Assembly (NCBI RefSeq): GCF_052055875.1
Contig: NZ_CP170508.1
Span: 1,922,001-1,986,000, forward strand
Length of the DNA: 64,000 nt
Direction of reading: 5' to 3'
Source: Methanosphaerula subterraneus
Lineage (GTDB): Archaea; Halobacteriota; Methanomicrobia; Methanomicrobiales; Methanospirillaceae
In this document: positions 23,838 through 32,530 of the stretch, one piece after another
Position numbering within the stretch: the first letter of the stretch is position 1
Layout: each line of letters begins with the position of its first letter
The notes under the pieces: model-generated
What the model saw: the letters and a program-made list of their open reading frames with translations, nothing else
The model's database searches: none
What the model was told of the DNA's origin: nothing
Position numbers and translations under genes: made by a program

Positions 23838-25040
23838 ATGGTATTGGATTCAGGTGCAACTGCATGGATACTGGCCGCGACGGCCCTGGTCTTCATCATG
23901 ACCCCAGGCGTCGGGTTTTTTTACGGTGGTATGGTCAGGCGGAAAAATTTCATCTCGATGATCGCCCTCTCGTTCATTGCGTTCGCGCTGGTGAGCGTGC
24001 AGTGGGTGGTCTGCGGGTACTCACTCTCGTTCGGCCCTGATATCGGGGGGTTCATCGGCAATCTCGACTATCTGCTGCTGAACAATGTCGGCATGGACGC
24101 CGGGGATCTGAGTTACCCACCGATCCTCTTCGTGATGTGGCAGCTGGTCTTTGCGACGGTCTCGCTCGCAATCCTGACCTCGGCCTGTGCCGAACGGGTG
24201 AAGCTCAGTTCGTTCGTCGTGCTCGGGCTGCTCTGGACCACGCTGGTCTATGACCCGCTGGCCCACTGGGCATGGGGCGGTGGCTGGGCAATGACACTCG
24301 GCTCGCTCGACTTCGCGGGCGGCACGGTCGTACACATCAGCTCCGGGTTCGGTGCCCTGGCCCTCGCGATGGTGATCGGGAAACGGGTTGGCTTCGGGAA
24401 GTATGCCATGGAGCCGCACAACATTCCGATGACCCTGCTCGGTGCCACCCTGCTCTGGTTCGGCTGGTTCGGGTTCAACTCGGGTTCAGCCCTTGCTGCA
24501 GATGGTCTTGCCGGGAGTGCGTTCCTGGTCACCAACACTGCTGCTGCGATCGGTGCCCTGGCCTGGCTCGGCGCCTCCTGGCTCCACGGCAAACCATCCT
24601 CGCTCGGGATGGTCAGCGGTGGGATCGCAGGTCTGGTCGCTATCACCCCAGCAGCCGGCTTCGTCGACACCAAGGCTTCCCTTGTAATCGGTGCGGTCGC
24701 CGGGGTGCTCTGCTATGGGTGCATGCTCTTCCGGATCGGGCGGGGTCTTGATGAATCCCTGGACGCCTGGGCCATCCACGGGATGGGCGGCCTCTGGGGG
24801 GCCATTGCAACCGGTATCTTCGCAACGACTGCGGTGAACAAGTACACCGGGCTGATCTATGGGAACGTCGACCAGTTCATCCACAATCTGATGGGTGCCT
24901 TCGCAGCGGTCGCGTATGCGTTCGTGGTCACCTACATCATCGCTGTGGTGGTGGACAAAACGATGGGCCTCCGGGTCTCTGAGGAGGAGGAGTATGTCGG
25001 TCTCGACATCTCCCAGCACGGGGAGCGGATCTCCACCTGA
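23838..25040 (+). CDS. amt: Ammonium transporter (Amt family), second copy, with glnK
   Basis: 400 residues, 11 membrane segments. Same features as the first copy: LDFAGGTVVHISSGFGALAL, IHGMGGLWGAIATGIFATTA and the tail SEEEEYVGLDISQHGERI. First gene of an operon with glnK, 12 bases between. Preceded by a TATA box and a perfect NrpR operator, so it should be the copy induced by nitrogen limitation. Two copies in tandem imply gene duplication. Confidence 0.96.
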   Translation: MVLDSGATAWILAATALVFIMTPGVGFFYGGMVRRKNFISMIALSFIAFALVSVQWVVCGYSLSFGPDIGGFIGNLDYLLLNNVGMDAGDLSYPPILFVMWQLVFATVSLAILTSACAERVKLSSFVVLGLLWTTLVYDPLAHWAWGGGWAMTLGSLDFAGGTVVHISSGFGALALAMVIGKRVGFGKYAMEPHNIPMTLLGATLLWFGWFGFNSGSALAADGLAGSAFLVTNTAAAIGALAWLGASWLHGKPSSLGMVSGGIAGLVAITPAAGFVDTKASLVIGAVAGVLCYGCMLFRIGRGLDESLDAWAIHGMGGLWGAIATGIFATTAVNKYTGLIYGNVDQFIHNLMGAFAAVAYAFVVTYIIAVVVDKTMGLRVSEEEEYVGLDISQHGERIST

Positions 25041-25052
25041 GGTGAACGGACG

Positions 25053-25382
25053 ATGAAGATGATCAACGCAATCATCAGGCCGGAACGGCTTGACTTTGTC
25101 AAGAAAGCCCTGGAGGACCAGGGCTTTTATGCCATGACCATCACCGAGGTGAGGGGTCGCGGTGAACAGAAGGGGATCTCACTCCAGTTCAGGGGGGGGA
25201 AGATGTCGGTCGACATGCTCCCCAAGAGCAAGATCGAGATGGTCGTCGAGGATAAGGACGTCGACAAGGCCCTCAACACGATCTGTGCCTCTGCACGGAC
25301 CGACAAGATCGGGGACGGGAAGATCTTCGTGCTGCCAGTGGAGCGCTCGGTTCGCGTCAGAACCGGGGAGGAGATCACGTAA
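25053..25382 (+). CDS. glnK: Nitrogen regulatory protein P-II (GlnK)
   Basis: 109 residues, beginning MKMINAIIRPERLDFVKKAL. P-II trimer that blocks Amt when nitrogen is sufficient. In the T-loop (RGEQKGISLQFRGGKMSV) the tyrosine uridylylated in enteric proteins (Tyr51) is not present: F and M stand where Y46 and Y51 would be. Control by ATP/ADP and 2-oxoglutarate rather than uridylylation is therefore expected, as for several methanogen proteins. Directly downstream of amt2. Confidence 0.95.
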   Translation: MKMINAIIRPERLDFVKKALEDQGFYAMTITEVRGRGEQKGISLQFRGGKMSVDMLPKSKIEMVVEDKDVDKALNTICASARTDKIGDGKIFVLPVERSVRVRTGEEIT

Positions 25383-25435
25383 CTTTTTCCCAGGCGTTCC
25401 AGCAGCCCCCTCTCGAAGAGTTCTCTCACATATTT

Positions 25436-25461
25436 CCGGTCACGGGACCGGACCCTTTTTT
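25436..25461 (+). terminator. Intrinsic terminator after glnK
   Basis: CCGGTC, loop ACGG, GACCGG, then ACCC and six T residues. The GC stem plus T-run is placed about 55 bases after the glnK stop and before the MBL-fold gene, in the expected direction. Confidence 0.65.
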
Positions 25462-25518
25462 CGACTATTCTCTGTGATGAACAGAACCCTGATATTTCTC
25501 CCTCTCCAACGTTAATCT

Positions 25519-26295
25519 ATGAAGATCACTGCCCTTGGAAGTGGCAGCAAGGGCAACTGTATGCTGGTGGAAGGCGGGAGCGGCTCGTTGCTGGTCGATG
25601 CAGGGCTCGCAGCACGGGAGATCCAGGCACGCCTCGCCCTGGCCGGGGCAGATCCCGGTTCAATTGAGGCTATTGTGGTCACGCATGAGCACACCGATCA
25701 TATCAGGGGGCTCGATGTGATGGCCCGGAGGTTCGATATTCCAATTATCGCGACCGGCGGAACCTTGGCCGAGTTCTTTCTGCACCGGAAGGTCTCGAAG
25801 AAGACGGTCACGACGATCACCTGCCATCCCGGGACTACGCTCGAGATCGGCGACTTTACCATCGAGCCTTTTTCGATCTCGCATGACGCCCATGATCCGT
25901 GCGGGTACTGCATCGAAGAGCAGAGAGCCCGGCTCGGCTACTGCACCGACACCGGCGTCCTCTCTGGCGAAGTGATCGAACTGTTCAGACAATGCGACGG
26001 GCTGGTCCTGGAGAGCAACCACTGCCCCCAGATGCTTGAGGACGGACCATACCCGGCAATGCTGAAACGACGGATCCGGTCACGCCGCGGCCACCTCTCC
26101 AATGAGCAGGCCGGTGCCTGTCTGCAACTGCTCGGCCATGACCTCGGGGCGGTGATGCTGGCCCATCTCTCCGAGACGAACAACACCCCTGCGGTCGCCG
26201 AGGAGTGTGCACGGGGCGCGCTCGGTCTCTTCGTCGACGATGTCGGCCTGCAGGTGGCCCTGCAGGAGACGATCTCTGCCCCGATGGAGATCTGA
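25519..26295 (+). CDS. MBL-fold metallo-hydrolase
   Basis: 258 residues. Metal-binding motif VTHEHTDHIRGL, then a GTLAEFFL segment, HDAHDPCGY and the late histidines of the beta-lactamase fold. The pattern GSGSKGNCMLVEGG at the start is typical of the YycJ-like/RNase-type MBL subgroup found in archaea and Firmicutes, perhaps a nuclease. Two bases separate its stop from the GTG of the DNA ligase gene, suggesting a repair operon. Confidence 0.88.
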   Translation: MKITALGSGSKGNCMLVEGGSGSLLVDAGLAAREIQARLALAGADPGSIEAIVVTHEHTDHIRGLDVMARRFDIPIIATGGTLAEFFLHRKVSKKTVTTITCHPGTTLEIGDFTIEPFSISHDAHDPCGYCIEEQRARLGYCTDTGVLSGEVIELFRQCDGLVLESNHCPQMLEDGPYPAMLKRRIRSRRGHLSNEQAGACLQLLGHDLGAVMLAHLSETNNTPAVAEECARGALGLFVDDVGLQVALQETISAPMEI

Positions 26296-26297
26296 GC

Positions 26298-27968
26298 GTG
26301 CAGTTCTCCCTCTTTGCCCGGACCTGTGCCGCCCTCGAAGCGCAGAGCGGCAGGCTCGAGATGAAGCATGCCATCAGTGCCATCCTGCCCTCCCTATGTG
26401 CAGAAGACCTCCCGATCTTCATCCGGTTCCTGATGGGGAAGATCTTTCCTGACTGGTCACCGCAGAAGCTCGGGATCGGTCCGAACCTGCTCTACGAGGC
26501 GGTGGCCTACGTTGCAGGGACGAAGAAGGCGGCCCTGGTCGACCTGATCAACAGGACCGGGGACGCCGGGCTTGCGATCGAACAGTTCCTCGCCACCAAG
26601 GAGCAGACCGCCTTCTTCACCGAGGACCCGAGCCTTGCCGAGGTCTACGCAGCATGCATCCGGATCGCCGCCTCCGCAGGCGGCCGGTCCCAGCGCGAAC
26701 GGCTGCTGGTCCTCCGGCAGCTCTTCGGCAACGTATCCCCGGCTGAGGCGCGGTACCTCGCTCGGCTAATCCTCGGCGAGCTCCGGATCGGCATCGGGGA
26801 GGGGACGGTTCGGGACGCCATCGCCGAGGCCTACGCGGTCGAGCCGGCGCAGGTCGAGCATGCGATGCAGGCGCTCAACGACCTCGGCGAGGTGGCCCTC
26901 CGGGCCAGAGCGGGTGAGGAGGGGCTGATCCACCTGAACATCGCCCCGTTCCGGCCGGTGAAGATGATGCTCGCCCAGGGAGGGCCGACGATCCCTGAGA
27001 TGCTGACCGCCCACGGCGAGGTGGCCGTGGAGTTCAAGTACGACGGAACCCGGTTCCAGTTCCATAAAGAGGGGAAGACCTGCCGGATCTACTCCCGAAA
27101 ACTCGAGGAGGTGACCGACGCCGTCCCCGAAGTCGGCGAGGCACTGCTCGAGGCCACCGATCATGACGTGATCCTGGACGGCGAGGTGATCGCGATCGGG
27201 GCTGACGGTCGGCCGCTTCCGTTCCAGACGGTGCTCCGGCGTTTTCGGCGCAAGCACGGGATCGCGGCCGCTCGGGAGGCGATCACTCTGGTCCCGCGGG
27301 TCTTCGACATCCTGTACCGCGATGGCGAGACGCTGATCGACCTGCCGTTCCTGGAGCGGCGTGCGATCCTCGTCGAAACAATTGGTCCCGAGTACCTGGC
27401 CCCGCAGCAGGTGCTCTCCAGTGCCGAGGCGGTCGATCACCTCTACCTGGAGGCCCTCGCCGAGGGGCACGAGGGGGTGATGCTCAAGGATCTCCAGTCC
27501 CTGTACTCTCCGGGGGTGCGAGGCAAGCACTGGGTGAAGATTAAACCCGAGGTGGAGACCCTCGACCTGGTCGTCATCGGGGCTGAATGGGGCGAAGGGC
27601 GACGTGCCAGGACATTCGGCTCGTTTCTGCTTGCCTGCTTGGACCAGGGGGTCTTTCGGGCGGTCAGCAAGGTGGCCACCGGCATATCCGACGAGCAGCT
27701 TCAAGATCTGTACACACTGTTCAAGGATCTGGTGATCGCCGAATCAGGGAACACTGTCACCTTTGAACCGACGGTGATCTTCGAAGTCGGCTACGCCGAG
27801 ATCCAGAAGTCCCCGTCGTACGAGAGTGGGTACGCCCTCAGGTTCCCCCGGTTTGTCCAGGTCAGGGACGATAAGGGGGTGGAGGAGATCGAGACCCTTG
27901 AGAGCCTCACCGCCCGGTACCTGTCGCAGAAGACCCGGACGAACGGCCAGCCTGAGTTCAAGTTATAA
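26298..27968 (+). CDS. lig: ATP-dependent DNA ligase
   Basis: 556 residues, archaeal LigI type. The adenylated lysine lies in EFKYDGTRFQFHK (KYDG), followed by ligase motifs VILDGEVIA and LVVIGAEWGEGRR, with an N-terminal helical DNA-binding domain (residues ~1-200). It seals nicks in replication and repair. Start is the GTG giving VQFSLFARTCAAL, two bases after the MBL gene; a longer upstream frame overlaps that gene and looks wrong. Confidence 0.95.
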   Translation: MQFSLFARTCAALEAQSGRLEMKHAISAILPSLCAEDLPIFIRFLMGKIFPDWSPQKLGIGPNLLYEAVAYVAGTKKAALVDLINRTGDAGLAIEQFLATKEQTAFFTEDPSLAEVYAACIRIAASAGGRSQRERLLVLRQLFGNVSPAEARYLARLILGELRIGIGEGTVRDAIAEAYAVEPAQVEHAMQALNDLGEVALRARAGEEGLIHLNIAPFRPVKMMLAQGGPTIPEMLTAHGEVAVEFKYDGTRFQFHKEGKTCRIYSRKLEEVTDAVPEVGEALLEATDHDVILDGEVIAIGADGRPLPFQTVLRRFRRKHGIAAAREAITLVPRVFDILYRDGETLIDLPFLERRAILVETIGPEYLAPQQVLSSAEAVDHLYLEALAEGHEGVMLKDLQSLYSPGVRGKHWVKIKPEVETLDLVVIGAEWGEGRRARTFGSFLLACLDQGVFRAVSKVATGISDEQLQDLYTLFKDLVIAESGNTVTFEPTVIFEVGYAEIQKSPSYESGYALRFPRFVQVRDDKGVEEIETLESLTARYLSQKTRTNGQPEFKL

Positions 27969-28069
27969 TCGAAAACCTGACAGTTGATACCCGCCAGGTT
28001 TTCTCAAATTCTGGTTCACCTGTAAGGGAAGCCGATGTGAAAAGAATTCTCTGAACCATTCGAGTGGTC

Positions 28070-28145
28070 TTGAACGCACCCAATCCTAAAAAGACCATTC
28101 TTCGACTTTTTTAAGTCTACGATTGGTCAAGGATGGTGCGTTCAA
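28070..28145. terminator. Nested inverted repeats between convergent genes
   Basis: Outer arms TTGAACGCACC (28070-28080) and GGTGCGTTCAA (28135-28145) pair fully. Inside, GACTT-TTTT-AAGTC forms a short stem, and GACCA/TGGTC pairs near it. It lies in the 185-base gap between the ligase gene (+) and NreA (-), with T/A runs on both sides. Likely a bidirectional terminator, or an element whose ends are the outer repeats. Confidence 0.5.
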
Positions 28146-28153
28146 CACTATTT

Positions 28154-29302
28154 TTAAAAGAAGTCCTGCAGTCGCCGCTGCGTCTTGAGCCGAGGCAGTA
28201 GCGTACTCGCTGGGATCCAGGCCTCGTCACCGATGATCCGGCTGATGGCCATGGCCCCCTCGGCCACCGTCTGGTACCGCTCTGGCGGTGCCTGCATCGC
28301 CTTTCTCGTCGCCTCGCGGATCACCCAGGTTCCGAGCGGCGCCCAGTACTCGCCTGAAACCGACCTGACCACCAGAATCTGTGCTGTCCGTCTGATCCCG
28401 GCCAGGTACTCGTTCACCGCGAGCCGGGCCGAGTAATAGGCCCCTGCGATCGGCGAATAGCCTTTCTTCGCCTTCTCTCCTTCACCGTCGGCCACGATCA
28501 CGTCGGCCGTGCCAGCCCAGAGACTATTCTTCCGCCACTGCTCGACCATCTCGTACCGCCACCCGCCTGGCGCCAGCAGAACGGCGATCTGGTTGCCGTA
28601 GAGTTTTCCCCCGAAGACCAGCACCTCCTCGATCGGGGGGTAGCGTCCGATCTCCTTCTTCTGGGCTTTCCCGAGCATGTCGTCGACGGCGGTGATCGCC
28701 CACCTGGTCGGCACGACTGTCGGCTTTTTGCCGAGCAGCCCGGCTGAGAGGATGTTCTGGATCTGGTAGACGTCGATCGAGGAGGTATAGAGTTCCCGGA
28801 CCCCGTCCGTGGCACCGAGGTCGGTGTCGGAGGTCACCCGGTCAACCACCCGAGGGACGGCGGCGTTGTCGATTACGTCCAGGTTCTCGACAACACCGCT
28901 CCGGCCGATCGGGGTCAACACCCCATCGAACTTCAGGTCGAAGGAGACCGGCCGTTCAAAGGCCACCTCGACATCGAGCGGGCGGGAGGAGAGGGCGATC
29001 TCCTGCATGCTCGCCTTCATTCGCGGGATTACTCCCTTTGCACTGATGGTAGCAGCCCGGAGGCCGACGATCTCCTCGATACCGAGACCTTCACGGATCC
29101 AGTCGGTCGGTTTGTCCGAGTCTCCGATCAGCAGCGGCCCACCCCGGACCTCGGGATAGTTGTAACTGCCGACGAAAACCGACGGAGAGGCCCCCATGTA
29201 CGAAGAGACCGGGGTCAGTGCCGTCTGGGTATGGAACCTGCTGACGATCGGGCAGCGGGGGAGACCGCAGAGCCCCTTCCCCTTGCAGACCGCACACCGC
29301 AT
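28154..29302 (-). CDS. nreA: DNA repair protein NreA-like (Nre family)
   Basis: About 382 residues. The N-terminal zinc-finger-like MRCAVCKGKGLCGLPRCPI and conserved PSVFVGSYNYPEVRGGPL belong to Nre proteins, which join UV/mitomycin damage response in archaea. The last residues, TQRRLQDFF, form a clean PCNA-interacting (PIP) box QxxLxxFF, as known for this family. Start chosen at the ATG just before the zinc motif; upstream in-frame ATG (29326) and GTG (29359) would overlap the Zn-ribbon gene and are possible. Confidence 0.9.
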   Translation of the reverse strand: MRCAVCKGKGLCGLPRCPIVSRFHTQTALTPVSSYMGASPSVFVGSYNYPEVRGGPLLIGDSDKPTDWIREGLGIEEIVGLRAATISAKGVIPRMKASMQEIALSSRPLDVEVAFERPVSFDLKFDGVLTPIGRSGVVENLDVIDNAAVPRVVDRVTSDTDLGATDGVRELYTSSIDVYQIQNILSAGLLGKKPTVVPTRWAITAVDDMLGKAQKKEIGRYPPIEEVLVFGGKLYGNQIAVLLAPGGWRYEMVEQWRKNSLWAGTADVIVADGEGEKAKKGYSPIAGAYYSARLAVNEYLAGIRRTAQILVVRSVSGEYWAPLGTWVIREATRKAMQAPPERYQTVAEGAMAISRIIGDEAWIPASTLLPRLKTQRRLQDFF

Positions 29303-29309
29303 CCCCCCT

Positions 29310-29507
29310 TCAGGCACGCCGTCCATCAGGAACCGTCCATCCCGTGTCGTACCGGGCACCGCATTCAGGGCAGATCAAAATTACCAGAAACCCTCCCTCT
29401 GTTCTGAACAGGGAGGTGTGAAAACCGAGTTTGTACCCGCAGGCAGGACAGATCCGGAACTCTTCGCCGGGGGTGACCGCCCTGATCTCTTGCCAGACAT
29501 CAGCCAT
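29310..29507 (-). CDS. Small zinc-ribbon protein
   Basis: 65 residues with two CxxC pairs (CPACGYKLG and CPECGARYD), i.e. one zinc ribbon. Lies between nadC and nreA in the same direction, 25 bases from nadC. No specific family recognised. Such small ribbons often pair with nucleic-acid or repair proteins, but nothing more can be said. Confidence 0.7.
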   Translation of the reverse strand: MADVWQEIRAVTPGEEFRICPACGYKLGFHTSLFRTEGGFLVILICPECGARYDTGWTVPDGRRA

Positions 29508-29532
29508 ACTGCTGCTTTGCCCTCCCGTTATA

Positions 29533-30381
29533 TCAGGCTGTCTTCTCCGGCAGGATCTCCAGACTCAGGTCGAGGTTCCTGACTGAGTGGGTCAGCCCCC
29601 CGACTGAGATCAGGTCAACCCCGAGCCGGGCGTACTCCTGGAGGTTCCTGGCGGTGATCCCGCCAGAGACCTCGATCAGCACCTGCTCTCTGAGCCCCTC
29701 CGCTTCCAGTGAGGCCAGGGTCTCGCCGACCATCTCAACCGACATATTGTCGAGGAGGACCTGGTCTGCGCCGCACTTGGCTGCCTCGACGGCCGCCTCG
29801 GTCGTCTCCGCCTCGACCTCGATCGTTTTGTAGCAGGAGAACCGCCTGGCCCGGGCGATCGCCTCAGCGACAGGAACCAGGGCCAGGTGGTTGTCCTTGA
29901 TCAGCACGGCATCGCTGAGCGAGAACCGGTGTGGCTCCCCGCCTCCGAGGATTACGGCCTTTTTGTCCAGCAGCCGGAGGCCGGGAACGGTCTTCCTCGT
30001 CGCAGCGACCCTGGCCCGGCTCTGAACGGCCTCAATCAGGCTGCAGCAGGCTGCGGTCCCGGTCGCGATTCCGCTCATCCTCCCCATCAGGTTCAGCACG
30101 GTCCGCTCGACCAGCAGTACCGATGCGGCCCTGCCAGCCAGCTTGAGCACCTGGGTGCCGGTCGTGACCGCCGACCCGTCCGTGACGAGTGGAGTGGCCG
30201 TGATCCCTTCTGCCCTGCAGAGCATCACCGCCTCCTCAACCCCTGCGATCATCCCATCCTCCTTCGCCCAGACCTGCGCCCTGCAGGGCATCTCTGGCGA
30301 CACGATCGCTTCGGTGGTGATGTCCCCAAACGGTGCGTCCTCGGCCAGAAATTTCTGCAGGTACTCCGCTGTCACCTTCAC
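29533..30381 (-). CDS. nadC: Nicotinate-nucleotide pyrophosphorylase (quinolinate phosphoribosyltransferase)
   Basis: 282 residues. It turns quinolinate and PRPP into nicotinate mononucleotide in de novo NAD synthesis. The family region ATRKTVPGLRLLDKKAVILGGG is intact, with MSGIATGTAA and the C-terminal GADQVLLDNMS and VEVSGGI-like (IEVSGGITA) strands. Its start overlaps the nadX stop by four bases, so nadX-nadC are one operon. Confidence 0.95.
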   Translation of the reverse strand: MKVTAEYLQKFLAEDAPFGDITTEAIVSPEMPCRAQVWAKEDGMIAGVEEAVMLCRAEGITATPLVTDGSAVTTGTQVLKLAGRAASVLLVERTVLNLMGRMSGIATGTAACCSLIEAVQSRARVAATRKTVPGLRLLDKKAVILGGGEPHRFSLSDAVLIKDNHLALVPVAEAIARARRFSCYKTIEVEAETTEAAVEAAKCGADQVLLDNMSVEMVGETLASLEAEGLREQVLIEVSGGITARNLQEYARLGVDLISVGGLTHSVRNLDLSLEILPEKTA

Positions 30382-31136
30382 GTGCCCACCACGATCGGCT
30401 CGTCAAGGTTCTTGAGGAGCGTCAGGATCGAGAGGGCCGCCAGGTAACTGGTTGCCGGGTTGTCCGGGCTCGGGACGTTCCTGACCCGGATGTAGGCGTC
30501 CCCGAACTTCCCCTCCATGGTGATCTCGTGGATGTTCCGGTCGACGGCCGGATCGGCGAAGAGTTCGACGTCCACCTCTCTGCCTGACGCCAGGGTCAGC
30601 GCCACCGAGACGTTCAGGTTCTTCGGAAAAGCCCTGATACAGTCCTCGGCCCGACCATGGAAGATCTCGGTCCTCTCGGTCACCTCGAGGCCGAGCGACT
30701 TCGGGTTCTTGGTGGTCCGGAGGAGCACCCGGTCGATCCCACCGATCTGCCCGATCTTTGCATTGTCCAGCCCCATCACAGCCCCACTGGGGATCCGAAC
30801 CTTCCGGTGGTGTTCGATCGCCGTTTCGCGGATCAGGGTGTAGAATTCCTGGTCTGAGAAGGCCCCGACACTCATAACGATCAGATCCTTGCCGCTCGCA
30901 AGAACCTGCTCTGCATACCGCATCACGGCCTTGACCGAGGCTGCCTCGACAACCAGATCCATATCTGCATTGAGGAACTCGTCGAAGTCCTGATAGGGTT
31001 TGCCATTGCAGGAGGAAGCCAGGTCCAGTGCCTTCTCGTACAGGATATCGTACAGTGCGACGATCTCGACGCCTTCCCTGTATTTGGCGATGAGATGCCC
31101 GATATTGCCACAGCCAAGCAACCCTATCCTGATCAT
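30378..31136 (-). CDS. nadX: L-aspartate dehydrogenase (NadX)
   Basis: About 252 residues. NAD(P)-dependent Rossmann fold (IRIGLLGCGNIGHLIAKYR) and NadX-type region IPSGAVMGLDNAKIGQIGG; it makes iminoaspartate from aspartate, used by quinolinate synthase. The ATG giving MIRIGLLG is preferred; an ATG three codons upstream (MYTMIRIG) is the alternative. No nadA follows; it must lie elsewhere in the genome. Divergent from the tRNA methylthiotransferase gene. Confidence 0.92.
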   Translation of the reverse strand: MIRIGLLGCGNIGHLIAKYREGVEIVALYDILYEKALDLASSCNGKPYQDFDEFLNADMDLVVEAASVKAVMRYAEQVLASGKDLIVMSVGAFSDQEFYTLIRETAIEHHRKVRIPSGAVMGLDNAKIGQIGGIDRVLLRTTKNPKSLGLEVTERTEIFHGRAEDCIRAFPKNLNVSVALTLASGREVDVELFADPAVDRNIHEITMEGKFGDAYIRVRNVPSPDNPATSYLAALSILTLLKNLDEPIVVGT

Positions 31137-31196
31137 TGTGTACATGTGGTGGGCGTCAGCGGTTAAGGATTGTGTTCAGGGGGATCGACCCGTTCC

Positions 31197-31207
31197 CTTA
31201 TATATAC
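31197..31207 (+). promoter_or_regulatory. TATA box of the tRNA methylthiotransferase gene
   Basis: CTTATATATAC lies ~25-35 bases upstream of the most 5' ATG. This would make the transcript leaderless if that ATG is used, or give a 60-base leader if the internal GTG start is right. Confidence 0.55.
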
Positions 31208-31231
31208 TGAGGTCGATGAGCTAGCCAGCAG

Positions 31232-32494
31232 ATGCAACGTCTCTCTTCTCTTTGCACCGGTGCCGGTGCCTGTATCAGCGCTCTTCACAGCCTTGTGGGG
31301 CGACATATCTACCTGGAGGAGTACGGATGCACCTTCAACCACGCCGATACCCTGGCGCTGGTCGAGGTGCTGAAGGCGCAGGGGTGCATGATCGTTCCCA
31401 CACCAGAGGAGGCGGATGCCGTGGTTCTGAACACCTGCACCGTCATCGGCTCGACCGAGCGGCTGATGCTCAGGCAAATGCGCCGGTATAGCGGCCATGA
31501 CCTCTTTCTAACCGGGTGTATGCCGTCCGTACAGATGGACGCGATCCGTGAGGTCTGTTCCCCCCAGGTGATCCCTCCGGAGGAGATCAGGGCGGCCTAT
31601 GCCCGGGTGAACACCACGGTTTCATCGGCGATTGGGGTTGTGCAGGTGGGACAGGGGTGTGCCGGACGGTGCACCTACTGCATCACCAGGCAGGCCCGCG
31701 GCCCGCTCCAGTCGTTCCAGCCGCCGGATATCTACAGCAGGGTACAGCAGGTGGTCAGCTACGGGGCCTGTGAGGTGCAGCTGACCGGCCAGGACCTCTC
31801 CTCATGGGGGCTCGACCTCGGGCGGACCCTCCCTGACCTTCTCCGGGGGATCACGGCGTTTTCGGGCGACTACCGCCTCAGGCTCGGGATGATGAACCCT
31901 GCTACGGTCCTCCCGATCCAGGACGACCTGATCGCAGCCTACCAGTCGGACCGGATCTTTCGATTCCTTCACCTTCCGGTCCAGTCGGGCTCGGACCGGG
32001 TGCTGGCCGCGATGAACCGGGGATATACCGCATCCGATCTCCGACAGCTCGTCAGGGCGTTCCGAAAGGTTCACCCTGATCTCACCTTGATGACCGACCT
32101 GATCGTCGGGTTCCCGGGCGAGACCGATCAGGAGTTTGAGGAGACCCTGCAGCTGATCACCGATCTCTCCCCGAACAAGGTGAACGTGACCCGGTACTCC
32201 GGAAGGCCGGGCACCCCTGCGGCGGATCTGCCTGACCTGCAGGACTCAGTGAAGAAGGACCGGTCACGGGCCGTCAATGACCACGCCACCGCACTCTACC
32301 ACCAGAAGAACAGCCGGTGGATCGGGGAGGAGGTCGACGTCGTCGTCACCGAGCAGCGCAAGCCGGGCTCGGTGATCACCCGGGACGAGCGTTACCAGAA
32401 CATCGTCGTCCCAGCATCCCTCCCCTTTGGGAGACGGTGCAGGGTCAAAATCGAACAGGACTGCACCTACTACTTCATCGGTTCCCTGGTCTGA
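31232..32494 (+). CDS. tRNA t6A37 methylthiotransferase (MtaB-like, archaeal)
   Basis: Up to 420 residues. Radical SAM enzyme that adds a methylthio group to t6A37. N-terminal UPF0004 domain (YLEEYGCTFNHADT), radical SAM cluster CAGRCTYC, and a C-terminal TRAM domain (EEVDVVVTEQRKPGS...). The family normally begins right at the YGCTFN strand, so a GTG at 31295 (VGRHIYLEEYGC) may be the true start; the ATG at 31232 is placed at the predicted transcription start, so leaderless translation from it is possible. The Cgi121 KEOPS subunit, encoded elsewhere in the window, makes the t6A substrate. Confidence 0.93.
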   Translation: MQRLSSLCTGAGACISALHSLVGRHIYLEEYGCTFNHADTLALVEVLKAQGCMIVPTPEEADAVVLNTCTVIGSTERLMLRQMRRYSGHDLFLTGCMPSVQMDAIREVCSPQVIPPEEIRAAYARVNTTVSSAIGVVQVGQGCAGRCTYCITRQARGPLQSFQPPDIYSRVQQVVSYGACEVQLTGQDLSSWGLDLGRTLPDLLRGITAFSGDYRLRLGMMNPATVLPIQDDLIAAYQSDRIFRFLHLPVQSGSDRVLAAMNRGYTASDLRQLVRAFRKVHPDLTLMTDLIVGFPGETDQEFEETLQLITDLSPNKVNVTRYSGRPGTPAADLPDLQDSVKKDRSRAVNDHATALYHQKNSRWIGEEVDVVVTEQRKPGSVITRDERYQNIVVPASLPFGRRCRVKIEQDCTYYFIGSLV

Positions 32495-32530
32495 CGATCG
32501 TATTATCCCCTCTCCTGCAGACGATCTGGT

